DNA of 64,000 nt from contig CAKTCT010000009.1 in NCBI GenBank assembly GCA_934539585.1, positions 16,641-80,640 of the forward strand, given 5' to 3'. A program made the translations under genes and the position numbers. This document shows positions 41,429-49,855 of this stretch, in pieces. Source of the stretch: an uncultured Oscillospiraceae bacterium (GTDB lineage Bacteria > Bacillota > Clostridia > Oscillospirales > Ruminococcaceae). Each line of letters opens with the position of its first letter. The first letter of the stretch is position 1. The notes below the pieces were generated by a model. It was not told where the DNA came from, searched no databases, and worked only from the letters and a program-made list of their open reading frames with translations.

Positions 41429-42334
41429 TTACCCCTTGACGCTGCCCACGGTGAGACCCTTGACGAAGTATTTCTGCATCCGGGTGAAAAGGACGGCCAG
41501 GGGAAGGGTGGACACGATCATCATGGCGAAGATGATGGTGTCCGAGGGGATGGAGTTGGGGTCCGCCAGGACCCCGCCTGCCTTGCTGGGGTCCAGGAGC
41601 TGGGCCTTCATCTCGTTGACCACGCTGACGATGTTGTTGAGAATCAGGGTCAGGGGGTAGAGCCGCTTGTCGGTGAGGTAGATCATGGGGGTGAAGGCGT
41701 CGTTCCAGTAGGCCAGGGCGTAGTTCAGGGCGATGGTGGCGATGGCCGGCCTGGACAGGGGGAGAACGATGCGGCAGAAGGTCCGCCACTCGGAGGCCCC
41801 ATCGATTTTGGCGGCCTCCAGCATGGAAAAGGGCACCCCCTGGAACAGCACCCGGAGGAGGAACACGGTGTACGGCGCAACCAGGGGCAGGACGATCATG
41901 GGCAGGAGGGTGTTTTTCCAGCCCAGGTACCGGACCACCAGGATGTACACCGGAACCAGTCCGCCGCCGAACATCATGGGGATGAACAGGAAGGCGGAGA
42001 CCGGGCTCCGGTAGGCGAAATCCCTCCGGGAAAGGGGATAGGCGATGAGGGCGGTGAGGAGGACGTTCAGAAAGGTCCCCGCGGCCGTGACGCCGATGGA
42101 CACGCCGTAGGCCCGGAGAAGGGTCCTGGACGTCTCAAAAATGGCCCGGTAGGCGTTGAGGGAAAAGGAGGTGGGGATCAGGGCGTAGCCCTTGGTCTGG
42201 ATGCTCTCGCTGCTGGAAAACGAGATGACCACGGACAGGACCATGGGCAGCAGCGTCGCCGCGGCAAACAGGCAGAGGAAAGTGTGGGCGATGACCTTGG
42301 CGGCCAGCTGGTCTTTTCTGCAAATACGTTTCAT
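41429..42334 (-). CDS. Carbohydrate ABC transporter permease, LplC/YtcP-like
   Basis: 301-residue inner-membrane permease with six helices. The cytoplasmic coupling loop carries the EAA motif as LEAAKIDGASEWRTFCRIVLPLSRPAI. The ending KYFVKGLTVGSVKG is characteristic of the MalG-related LplC subfamily. It follows the LplB-like permease by 25 bases and precedes the binding protein by 53. The substrate is a sugar of unknown identity. Confidence 0.92.
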   Translation of the reverse strand: MKRICRKDQLAAKVIAHTFLCLFAAATLLPMVLSVVISFSSSESIQTKGYALIPTSFSLNAYRAIFETSRTLLRAYGVSIGVTAAGTFLNVLLTALIAYPLSRRDFAYRSPVSAFLFIPMMFGGGLVPVYILVVRYLGWKNTLLPMIVLPLVAPYTVFLLRVLFQGVPFSMLEAAKIDGASEWRTFCRIVLPLSRPAIATIALNYALAYWNDAFTPMIYLTDKRLYPLTLILNNIVSVVNEMKAQLLDPSKAGGVLADPNSIPSDTIIFAMMIVSTLPLAVLFTRMQKYFVKGLTVGSVKG

Positions 42335-42359
42335 GTCGGTTCTCCCTTGGTCCCCGCCG

Positions 42360-43292
42360 TTAAAACAGGGCGTAATCGCGGTTGTAGCATTTGGCCAGGA
42401 AATTGGTGAGCATGACTAAGATCACGCCGACCACGTTCTGGAAAAGGCCCACCGCCGCGCTCATGGTGAAGTTGGAATTCTGCATCAGGGCCCGGAAAAC
42501 GTAGGTGTCGATGGTGTCGGTGACAGGGTAGAGCTGGCTGGAGTTCCGGGTGGCGAAGTAGAACAGGCCGAAGTCGGAGCGGATGATCCCTCCGGCCCCC
42601 AGGATCAGCATGACGCAGAGCATGGGCCGGAGAAAGGGAAGGGAGATGCAGCGGATCTGCTGGAACCGGGTGGCGCCGTCGATTTGGGCCGCCTCGAACA
42701 GCTCGGTGTCAATGGACATGAGGACGCTGTAATAGATGAGGCTGTTGAACCCCACGCCTTTCCAGACGCTGATGGCGGGGAGAAAGGCAATCCAGGCCCG
42801 GGGCGCGGCGTAAAAGTCCACCCGCTGGCCGGTGAGCTGGTACACAAAGGCGGTGAGCAGGCCATCCCGCTGGTTCAGAAAGACGGTGAGCATCAGCCCT
42901 ACCACCACCCAGGAGAAGAAATAGGGGATGAACAGCACGGTCTGGTAGAGCTTCAGAAGCCGCTTTCTGGACACCTCGTAGAGCATCAGGGCCACCGAGA
43001 CGTTGGCGAAGGTGCAGACCGCCAGGTTCAGGACGCTCATGCCCACGGTGTTCCGCAGGACCCGGAAGGCGTCCTTGGAGGTGAAGAAGAACTCGAAGTT
43101 TTTGAGTCCCACCCAGGGGCTGCCGAAGATGCCCAGCCGGGGCTGGTAGTTCTTGAAGGCCAGGACGATGCCGATCATGGGAAGGTAGGAAAAAACGAAA
43201 ATCTTGAGCAAAGGCAGCGCGCACATCAGGAGCATCTGTCCGTTGGCGCGAAGGCGTTTTTTTGCCCGAGGGAAATATCCGGTTGGTCTCAT
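42360..43292 (-). CDS. Carbohydrate ABC transporter permease, LplB-like
   Basis: 310-residue permease, first gene of the importer operon. The EAA loop is FEAAQIDGATRFQQIRCISLPFLRPML, and the N-terminal part KNYQPRLGIFGSPWVGLKNFEFFF and the C-terminal GVILVMLTNFLAKCYNRDYALF are typical of LplB/YtcP partners. It pairs with the next permease to form the channel. Its promoter (43333-43361) resembles that of the oxidoreductase gene at 46169. Confidence 0.92.
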   Translation of the reverse strand: MRPTGYFPRAKKRLRANGQMLLMCALPLLKIFVFSYLPMIGIVLAFKNYQPRLGIFGSPWVGLKNFEFFFTSKDAFRVLRNTVGMSVLNLAVCTFANVSVALMLYEVSRKRLLKLYQTVLFIPYFFSWVVVGLMLTVFLNQRDGLLTAFVYQLTGQRVDFYAAPRAWIAFLPAISVWKGVGFNSLIYYSVLMSIDTELFEAAQIDGATRFQQIRCISLPFLRPMLCVMLILGAGGIIRSDFGLFYFATRNSSQLYPVTDTIDTYVFRALMQNSNFTMSAAVGLFQNVVGVILVMLTNFLAKCYNRDYALF

Positions 43293-43332
43293 GGGTCGAT
43301 CCCTCTCAATCCTTGGCGTTGGGTACGCTTCT

Positions 43333-43361
43333 GTTATAGCATGAGAAGGGGCGGCTGTAAA
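43333..43361 (-). promoter_or_regulatory. Promoter of the LplBCA-type importer operon
   Basis: On the minus strand TTTACA (43356-43361), 17 bases, TATAAC (43333-43338). The -35 context AGTTTACAGCCGCC is nearly repeated at 47367-47380. Confidence 0.7.
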
Positions 43362-43482
43362 CTTCTCAAATCGGCACTTTTCCTTTAAAATGCGGAGGGT
43401 GTCCGGAAATCAGAGGGTTTTGCCGGATGGGAACCCCCTTGGAAACGCAAAAGGCGCTCCATGAGCCATGGAGCGCCGGGGG

Positions 43483-45654
43483 TCAGCGGTGGGTCTGCCG
43501 GTAGGTTCCGGCGGTGACGCCGTAGTTTTTCTTGAAGATGGTGTAGAAGTAGTTGATGTTGGCGAAGCCGCACGCCTCGGCGATGGCCACCACCGGGACC
43601 TGGGTGGTCCGGAGCAGCTCCGCCGCCTTTTCCAGGCGGTAGCGGGTGATGTAGTCGCTGAGGGAAAGACCCATGTTGGCCCGGAAAATCTTTTTGCAGT
43701 AGGCCGGGCTGATCTGCAGCCGGTCCGCCGCCAGGTCCGGGTTGAAGTTGGGGTCGGCGTAGTTTTCGGCGATGAGCCGGTCCATCTGGGTCAGGATCCG
43801 GGAGAACCGGCGCTCCTCGCCGAACTTTTCCCGGACGGGGCGGGAGAGGATGTCGATGTCCAGAAGGGCGGCGATCTCCTGCTTCACCTGGTCCAGGGAG
43901 CCCAGCTGGGGCAGGCGGCGGAGCAGCTCCAGCCAGCAGTTCATCTGCTCCTCCTCGTACCAGAGAGGATCATCCTGGTGGAGCTCCTGGACCGTGGCAG
44001 CGATGCGCATCACCAGGAGCTTTACGGCGGAAAAGGCGTGGCCCCGGGTGGCGTCGGCCAGGTCGTCCACCAGCTTCCGGGCGGCGTCCCGGTCCCCGGC
44101 CAGGATGCAGTTGGCCAGCATCCGCAGCTGCTCGGCGGGGAGCTGGTACTTGTTGCTCTGCAAGGCCCGGAGCTCCCGGCAGGAGGTCAGCATCCGGGGA
44201 CCCAAGAAGATGCGGTACTTCCCGTTGTCCAGGCACTCCTCGCAGCTCGCGCCGATCTCGTCGGCGGTGTACAGGAGTTCGCTGTACACCGCCGCGAAGG
44301 GGATGCCGCTGTAATCGAAGGCCGTCTCCTGGGCCAGGGAAAGCTGCTCCCGGAGCCATTCCTCGCCCAGCGCCTCCTCCGGGCCGTTGAGGAGGACCAG
44401 GATGTTCTCCCCGTGCTCGCAGACAAAGGACTGGGACTCCCGGCAGGTGAACAGCTCCTGGAGGATGTTGCGGACGCCGTAGAAAAACAGCTCCCGGTCC
44501 CCAGGAGAGCGGGAGGGCTCTGCGGCGAAAACCGCCATGCGGAAGGCGGCGGAGAAGTCCGGGGCGACCCCCAGGGCCTCCGCCTTGGCCCAGTCCTCCG
44601 GCCCGGAGCGGAGAATGGCGTTGTCGAGGGCCTTCTGGAGCCGGACGTCGTCGTTTTTCTGCTGCCATTCGTAGCTTTCCCGGACCTCCCGCATCCGCCG
44701 CCGGTGGGCCCGGTCCAGGCGTCTGGCCCCGAAAACGCCTACCAGGATGGCCAGGACTGCAAAGGCCGCCAGAAGCAGCAGCGCCCGGGAGATGATCTCC
44801 ACGATCTCCTTCTGAATGGCGGAGTAGGCGATGATGCCGGTGTACCGCCAGCCGCAGACTGTGGACTCCACCCAGGAGACCAGGCTCCGGCCGGATTCCG
44901 CGGTGTAAAAGCCGTCGCCGCCGCTTCCCAAAAAGGCTCCCAGGCCCCGAGAATCGTCCAGGACGGAGCAGAAGGGGTAGTTTTCGCTGCCCAGGACCAC
45001 CTGGCCCTGGGGGTCCAGAATGAGGAGGTCCACGGTCTCGTCGTAGACCGACATGGCCACGCTGCGGACGTACTCCGCCGACATGTTGATGACGATGGCG
45101 CTTTTTAAGCGGTCCCGGCTGGCGTGGCTGTACACGAAGGTGTAATAGTCCTCGGTGGAGACCGGGGTCAGGCCGTTCCGGGCCGTCCGGGGGATGGGGG
45201 AGAGGTTCCGGCAGACGCCGCTTTTCAGCCGCTCCACCATGTCCTGGTCGTAGAAGTCTGCGGCGGGGTAAGCGGACATTCCGACGTAAATCTGGTCGGA
45301 GGAGGCGTTATAATAGTAGATGGAGCGGTAGAGGCCGTCGTTTTCCTGTTGAAAGCTGCGGAGATTATACAAACAGTAATAAAGTTCCAAGGGTGTCAGG
45401 GAGTCGCTGTTGAGGAGCTGGAGGACGTCGGTGTTTTCCGCCAGGAAAAAGAGCTTTTTGTTGACGCTGCTCAGGAGATCATCGGTGATCTGCTGGGCGT
45501 TGCGGAGCTGCTGGGAGAGCTTTTCCCGGGCGGAGGCCACGCAGTAGGAGACGAAAAAGCGGTATAATAGCCCGGAACAGCAGAGGGCCGTGGCCGCAAT
45601 GGCGGCGATAAAGCCCAGGAGCATCTGCCGGGATCGTTTGCGTTCTCGTTCCAT
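43483..45654 (-). CDS. Membrane-bound AraC family sensor-regulator of the sugar importer
   Basis: 723 residues from ATG 45654 (GAGGTG upstream). Two membrane helices (MLLGFIAAIAATALCCSGLLY near the start and ALLLLAAFAVLAILVGVFGA near 300) frame a Cache-like extracellular sensor, and the C-terminus is an AraC DNA-binding domain (DLAADRLQISPAYCKKIFRANMG, VVAIAEACGFANINYFYTIFKKNYG). It lies 190 bases upstream of the importer genes on the same strand and is the probable activator of that operon in response to an external sugar. Confidence 0.9.
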   Translation of the reverse strand: MERERKRSRQMLLGFIAAIAATALCCSGLLYRFFVSYCVASAREKLSQQLRNAQQITDDLLSSVNKKLFFLAENTDVLQLLNSDSLTPLELYYCLYNLRSFQQENDGLYRSIYYYNASSDQIYVGMSAYPAADFYDQDMVERLKSGVCRNLSPIPRTARNGLTPVSTEDYYTFVYSHASRDRLKSAIVINMSAEYVRSVAMSVYDETVDLLILDPQGQVVLGSENYPFCSVLDDSRGLGAFLGSGGDGFYTAESGRSLVSWVESTVCGWRYTGIIAYSAIQKEIVEIISRALLLLAAFAVLAILVGVFGARRLDRAHRRRMREVRESYEWQQKNDDVRLQKALDNAILRSGPEDWAKAEALGVAPDFSAAFRMAVFAAEPSRSPGDRELFFYGVRNILQELFTCRESQSFVCEHGENILVLLNGPEEALGEEWLREQLSLAQETAFDYSGIPFAAVYSELLYTADEIGASCEECLDNGKYRIFLGPRMLTSCRELRALQSNKYQLPAEQLRMLANCILAGDRDAARKLVDDLADATRGHAFSAVKLLVMRIAATVQELHQDDPLWYEEEQMNCWLELLRRLPQLGSLDQVKQEIAALLDIDILSRPVREKFGEERRFSRILTQMDRLIAENYADPNFNPDLAADRLQISPAYCKKIFRANMGLSLSDYITRYRLEKAAELLRTTQVPVVAIAEACGFANINYFYTIFKKNYGVTAGTYRQTHR

Positions 45655-45699
45655 TTCCGCACCTCGTTTGATATAGAATTCCTGACGTCCGCACAACCC

Positions 45700-46158
45700 A
45701 AGTTTTGGGTCCAGCCTTTTTCAAAAGGCTGGCAGGGTGGAGGGGCAGCGCCCCTCCTCGCTTTCCGCAGAAAGCGAAATCCAACCCGTTGCGCCTCGGG
45801 CGCAACCCAAAACAAAGAAAAGGCGGCCCGCAGGCCGCCCGCGGATGTCCCCGCGGCCGCAATTTTGCAGAAATTGCGGCATGACCCACTTCGAATCCAT
45901 CCGCAGCCAAAATCGCGCCAGCGAGCCGAAGCGCTCCGACACATGACGATGGGGTTGAGCGCTCCTTGGGTTTTGCAGGACTGCGTCCTGCGGGGAACCC
46001 CTTGATAGGGTTCCCCTCGGCTCAACAGCCCACCGGGCTGTTGAGCCTTCCCTTCCTGATCTTTTGGATATCATTGGGGAGTTTCGCCCTCTGCGGAGGG
46101 CGAGGAGGGCTCTGCCCTCCACCTGCCAGCCTTTTGAAAAAGGCTGGACCCAAAACTT
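45700..46158. repeat. Structured repeat C (family 2) with ~80-bp terminal inverted repeats
   Basis: 459 bp between two genes, without a supported gene. Left arm 45700-45779 and right arm 46083-46158 are inverted copies starting AAGTTTTGGGTCCAGCC. Each arm contains three local stems: CCAGCC/GGCTGG, a G-rich stem (45739-45757 and 46104-46120) and CGCTTTC/GAAAGCG on the left versus CGCCCTC/GAGGGCG on the right. The last two pairs differ in sequence but still pair in each arm. The middle holds further hairpins (for example CTCAACAGCCC with GGGCTGTTGAG near 46021, GGGGAACCC with GGGTTCCCC near 45990). It looks like a non-autonomous mobile or structured RNA element. Confidence 0.75.
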
Positions 46159-46168
46159 TCTTTGCCGC

Positions 46169-47311
46169 TTAATCGCCGCTGAAATAGGTGGCCGTATCGT
46201 TCCGCCAGAGGTCCCGCTGGGCGGGGTCCCGAAGGTCGGGAACAGCCATGGGCTTCCCGCCGGCCAGGGCGGAGCGGTGGGCGAACATGCCGGGGAGGAA
46301 CATATCCATGGCGGCGTAAACGTCCAGAATCTCCGCGTCTTCCTTCCCCTGGAGCCGGTCGATGAAGTGGCGCATGGTGTAGTAGTCCGAGCCGCCGTGG
46401 CCCCAGCCTGCCGTGGGGGAGGGCTGGTCCGCGCCGGGACGGTAGGTCTCCGGGCGGTCGAAGCACTCGCCCTCTCGGCGGTCCAGGTTGGTGTAAATGC
46501 GGTCCACGCCGCCGAACATGGCGTCCTCCCGGGCGCTTTCCAGCCGTCCCAGGGAGCCGTAGACGCTGTACCACACCGAGTTTTTGGAGCAGCCCACGCC
46601 GTGGAGGCTCTTGAGGATGGCGCCGTTTTCCAGGGTGACGATCTCCAGAGCGCCGCTGCCGCCCTGGGCGCCCATCCGGGCCATCCGGGCGTTCAGAGGC
46701 AGCTCAAAGCCCGTCACCGAAACGGGCCGCAGGCCGCTGATGTAAAGCAGCGGCCCCAGGGAGTGGGTGCAGTAGAAGCTGGCGTACATCCGGTTCCGCC
46801 AGTGGTCCTTGCCGCTGCGGGTGATGGAGGGCCAGATGGGCTCGCAGTTGTGGAAGTACTCCCCTTCGCCGTACTCGAACTCCCCAAGCCTGCCCTCCCG
46901 GCAGAGCCGCCGCATCTCGTGGGGCGCGGCCATGAAGCAGTAGTTTTCCGCGTAGGCGTAGACTTTTCCGCTGCGCTCCACGGCTTCCACCAGCTCCACA
47001 GCCTCCTGCATGGTCTGACAGGGGAGGACCTCGCTGATGACGTGAAACCCGGCGTCCAGGGCGCGGATGGCCAGGGGCGCGTGCTCGTTGGCGTAATTTG
47101 CCAGGACGATGGCGTCCATGTCGTGGGTGAGGAATTCGTCGAAGGAGGTATAGCAGGCGATGCCGCCGCCCAGCTCCTCCTGCTTTTTCCGGAGGCCCTC
47201 CTCCCAGGTGTCGCAGATGGCCACCAGCCGGGCGTCCTGGGTCTGCTGGCAGAAGCGCATCATGGTGGAGCCCCGGCCCACGCCGACGACGCCGATCTTG
47301 ATAGTTTTCAT
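46169..47311 (-). CDS. Gfo/Idh/MocA family oxidoreductase
   Basis: 380-residue NAD(P)-dependent dehydrogenase or hydro-lyase of the Gfo/Idh/MocA family. The Rossmann motif is IKIGVVGVGRGSTMMRF, with GxGxG diverged to GVGRG; the usual EKP motif is replaced by SEVLPCQTM, so the typical catalytic Lys is absent, a feature shared with some glycosidase-type or unusual members. The region YHNCEPIWP.. contains putative substrate contacts. Own promoter at 47351-47379 and repeat C directly downstream. Function most likely on sugars imported by the neighbouring LplBCA system, by position. Confidence 0.85.
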   Translation of the reverse strand: MKTIKIGVVGVGRGSTMMRFCQQTQDARLVAICDTWEEGLRKKQEELGGGIACYTSFDEFLTHDMDAIVLANYANEHAPLAIRALDAGFHVISEVLPCQTMQEAVELVEAVERSGKVYAYAENYCFMAAPHEMRRLCREGRLGEFEYGEGEYFHNCEPIWPSITRSGKDHWRNRMYASFYCTHSLGPLLYISGLRPVSVTGFELPLNARMARMGAQGGSGALEIVTLENGAILKSLHGVGCSKNSVWYSVYGSLGRLESAREDAMFGGVDRIYTNLDRREGECFDRPETYRPGADQPSPTAGWGHGGSDYYTMRHFIDRLQGKEDAEILDVYAAMDMFLPGMFAHRSALAGGKPMAVPDLRDPAQRDLWRNDTATYFSGD

Positions 47312-47350
47312 GGGAAATCACTCCTTTTGATGAGGGTTCTGTGCAGTTTC

Positions 47351-47379
47351 AGTATACCATCGGCCGAGGCGGTTGTAAA
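47351..47379 (-). promoter_or_regulatory. Promoter of the oxidoreductase gene at 46169
   Basis: On the minus strand TTTACA (47374-47379), 17 bases, TATACT (47351-47356). Confidence 0.78.
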
Positions 47380-47503
47380 CTGCGGGATGGCCGGTTTTCC
47401 TCCAAAACCCGGAGAATCGCCGGATTTCAAAGGAAATATCCCGATTTCAGAGGGGCGGAAAACGGACTTTTTGCGGGAATTTGAAAAAAGTTGCGGAAAA
47501 GGC

Positions 47504-47532
47504 TTGACAAACCCGCAATTATTCGATATAAT
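47504..47532 (+). promoter_or_regulatory. sigma-A promoter of tRNA-Thr
   Basis: TTGACA at 47504-47509, TATAAT at 47527-47532, spacer 17, perfect consensus. Confidence 0.92.
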
Positions 47533-47558
47533 ATAAAAGCTGTCCGATATGACGGTGT

Positions 47559-47634
47559 GCTGATATGGCTCAGGTGGCAGAGCACATCCTTGGTAAGGAT
47601 GAGGTCACCAGTTCGAATCTGGTTATCAGCTCCA
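47559..47634 (+). tRNA. tRNA-Thr (anticodon GGT)
   Basis: Full cloverleaf can be drawn: acceptor GCTGATA with TATCAGC, D stem GCTC/GAGC, anticodon stem CATCC/GGATG with loop TTGGTAA (anticodon GGT), T stem ACCAG/CTGGT with TTCGAAT loop, and an encoded CCA. Own promoter and terminator. Confidence 0.97.
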
Positions 47635-47636
47635 TC

Positions 47637-47670
47637 AATCCCCGTAAACTTCGCGTTTGCGGGGATTTTT
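47637..47670 (+). terminator. Terminator of tRNA-Thr
   Basis: CCCCGTAAAC with GTTTGCGGGG (one mismatch region) followed by ATTTTT. Confidence 0.85.
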
Positions 47671-47781
47671 GCTGTTCGGATTTTTGAGGGGAACGGCGGA
47701 AAATGGACGGAAATGCGTTGCGTTACTTACAAATTACTTACAATTCAAAGCGGGTGCCTGTTCAAGCGGCGGTATCCGCTG

Positions 47782-47820
47782 AAAAGCCGGCTGGTCTTTT
47801 TCGGAACCAGCCGGCTTTTT
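47782..47820. terminator. Terminator of the XRE regulator gene (bidirectional)
   Basis: AAGCCGGCTGGT pairs with ACCAGCCGGCTT (47804-47815); TTTT tails on both strands. Located 26 bases past the minus-strand stop. Confidence 0.78.
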
Positions 47821-47845
47821 CGTCCAAAATCGGGAGAGCGGTCAA

Positions 47846-49624
47846 TCATTCCGCCGGGTTTGCGTCTGCCCGTTCGCCCGGCACGGATTCCTCGGTCACA
47901 GGCGGGATAAAGTTTTCGATGGCGCTACGCAACTTCGGGTGGCGGATGACAAAATGGATCGCCGGGGCTTTTCCCTTGGAGACCATGACCCACTGGCCCT
48001 CGTGGATGAAAATCTGCAGGTTGCGGAACGCGTGGGCCGCGCTGCGCTTCAGCGCGTAGTTGGGGTTCCGGGCGGCAAATTCCTGGGTCTCACGGAGGTG
48101 CGCCGCATATTCCTCGGCGTTGTAGGCGATGTCCGTCTCGCAGAAAAGCTCCGAAAGCTCCAGGACCGGGGGCCGCCCGCTGATTTCCTCGGGGAGGAAG
48201 GTGGGAATCTCGTCTTCGATGGACCCGGATGCAAGGATCACCGCGATCCGCTGCCTCTGCGCGGCGGCGTGCTTCTGGATGCGGGCGGTCTGCCCGGCAT
48301 CGACGCCGTTCCGGGCGAGAATCCGGTCAAGCAGCCCGTCGCTGATGGTGTACAGCGGCAGCGTGGACAGGATACTGCGGCGGCGTCCCGGCTTCCGTGT
48401 GTCGGCCAGCAGAAACGCCCCCAGCTCCGCCTCCCGTTCCTTGCGGTAGATGTCCATCAGGGGATAGGCGTTTTTCAGCATCTCCTCCCCGCGCTTCTGG
48501 TAGTACTCCACCTCGCGCCGGGCCTTGGTCAGATAGTATTTTCCGTCCCCGTGGTACCCGGCAATGGCTTCGCCGGAAAGGGCGGCGGCCCCGGAGACCT
48601 TCAGGAAATGCAGGAAAATGTTGTTCTGGGCATTTTTGAAGTAGTAGGGCGAAATCTGTCCCGTCATGTACATGGGAATCCAGCTTTCCAGCCCCAGCAT
48701 CATCTCGTCAAAGGAACGGTCCAGGTTGTGGATCTGGTTGAGATGCAGCCCTTTTTTCAGCATCAGCGCCATGCCGTACATCCACTTTTTCGGGAACTCC
48801 GGATCGCTGGCCATTTCCCCCAGGGGCATGTCGCTGTACATGATCACCGGGGCCGTGGATTTGGAAAGGACCGTGGCCTTCAGAAAATCCAGCTCGCTTT
48901 CCATCATCTCCTTCAGGCCGAAATAGGTCCGGGAGGACGGAATCTGAAAGGGAACGGAGGGGACCTTCAGCTCATCAAAATGAATGACCTTGATGTATTC
49001 GTTGAGATCGAACTCGTCCAGCCTGCTCAGAAATTTCGAAACGCTGTCGTTTTCCGCAGGCTGCACCGGCTGCTCCAGAAGCCAGCTTTTGATTTTGGAA
49101 TACCGCACGGACAGATCGTGAATCTGCTCCGGGGCGCAGCCGATGAGCCCGGCGACTGCGGCGATTTCCGGCGGCGTCTGCATCTCCCGCGCCACGAAGG
49201 CGGCGACGGCGGCGGCGAACTGCTCGGCGCTGCCGGGCTTCCGCGAGCCGTTGCGGATGCGGAAAATGGCGGAGGCGTCATAATTCGTGTATTGGCACAG
49301 CTGGGTCAGGTTGACGTTGAGCGCGGCCAGCAGCGTGTTGAAATTTTTCCGCAGCAGCTCCTTGTCGGCGGATACAAAGTCGGCGCAGTCGGCAAAGGAG
49401 GCTTTTACAGAGTCGGCGGTGATCCCCGGCACGCCCTTTTCCGCGGCGATCTGCGCCAGGGCGCTGCACAGTCCTTCCAGGGCTTTGGTCCCAAGCTCCG
49501 GCACACGCTCGCCGTTTCGGTACCGGCTGAGGGACGCCGGAGAAATGCCGGACAGGCTGCAAAGGTCCCTGGCCGTGCAGGAAAGTCGGGCAAAGTATTC
49601 GTTTAATCGTTCCGAGAACGTCAT
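47846..49624 (-). CDS. Large XRE-type helix-turn-helix regulator
   Basis: 592 residues from ATG 49624, which has GGAGGG at six bases; the ATG six bases earlier is too close. The N-terminus is a Cro/C1-like helix-turn-helix (LNEYFARLSCTARDLCSLSGISPASLSRYRNGERVPE), and a second weaker one may follow around residue 90-130 (LLRKNFNTLLAALNVNLTQLCQYTNYDASAIFRIRNGSRKP). The remaining ~400 residues are an unclassified helical region. Two helix-turn-helix units in tandem are unusual. It is divergent from a surface protein gene and a TGTCAATTGACA palindrome lies between them. Confidence 0.8.
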   Translation of the reverse strand: MTFSERLNEYFARLSCTARDLCSLSGISPASLSRYRNGERVPELGTKALEGLCSALAQIAAEKGVPGITADSVKASFADCADFVSADKELLRKNFNTLLAALNVNLTQLCQYTNYDASAIFRIRNGSRKPGSAEQFAAAVAAFVAREMQTPPEIAAVAGLIGCAPEQIHDLSVRYSKIKSWLLEQPVQPAENDSVSKFLSRLDEFDLNEYIKVIHFDELKVPSVPFQIPSSRTYFGLKEMMESELDFLKATVLSKSTAPVIMYSDMPLGEMASDPEFPKKWMYGMALMLKKGLHLNQIHNLDRSFDEMMLGLESWIPMYMTGQISPYYFKNAQNNIFLHFLKVSGAAALSGEAIAGYHGDGKYYLTKARREVEYYQKRGEEMLKNAYPLMDIYRKEREAELGAFLLADTRKPGRRRSILSTLPLYTISDGLLDRILARNGVDAGQTARIQKHAAAQRQRIAVILASGSIEDEIPTFLPEEISGRPPVLELSELFCETDIAYNAEEYAAHLRETQEFAARNPNYALKRSAAHAFRNLQIFIHEGQWVMVSKGKAPAIHFVIRHPKLRSAIENFIPPVTEESVPGERADANPAE

Positions 49625-49688
49625 CGGCATCCCTCCAATCGGGTTCTTCCTCCACATTATAGCGGATTTCCCCGCCGATGGAAAGAGG

Positions 49689-49717
49689 ATTCTGCCGAAA
49701 AATTCCAAAACTGTCAA
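49689..49717 (-). promoter_or_regulatory. Promoter of the XRE regulator gene
   Basis: On the minus strand TTGACA (49712-49717), 17 bases, CAGAAT (49689-49694). Its -35 lies inside the TGTCAATTGACA palindrome. Confidence 0.6.
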
Positions 49718-49723
49718 TTGACA
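49712..49723. promoter_or_regulatory. Operator-like palindrome TGTCAATTGACA
   Basis: Perfect 12-bp palindrome between the divergent XRE and surface-protein genes, with further partial symmetry outward (AAAC and GTTT-like flanks). Likely bound by the XRE protein. Confidence 0.5.
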
Positions 49724-49757
49724 CTTTGGAAACTCCCGGAAACAGCCCCGGAATCTA

Positions 49758-49766
49758 TGGTATAAT
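49758..49766 (+). promoter_or_regulatory. Extended -10 promoter of the surface protein gene
   Basis: TGGTATAAT gives an extended -10 (TGn-TATAAT). No good -35 at 17 bases, so an activator may be needed. Confidence 0.6.
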
Positions 49767-49855
49767 GTCGTTGCGGAATCCCCAGCCCATGGGCGGCTGT
49801 ACGGAAAACGTGAAAGCGCGTTTATTGCGGCGGCAGCCGCAGAAAGGAGCAACCG

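Noticed and set aside
45700..46158. Small frames of 60-180 codons within repeat C
   Set aside because: Overlapping frames on all strands through palindromic sequence; none has a ribosome-binding site or conserved look.
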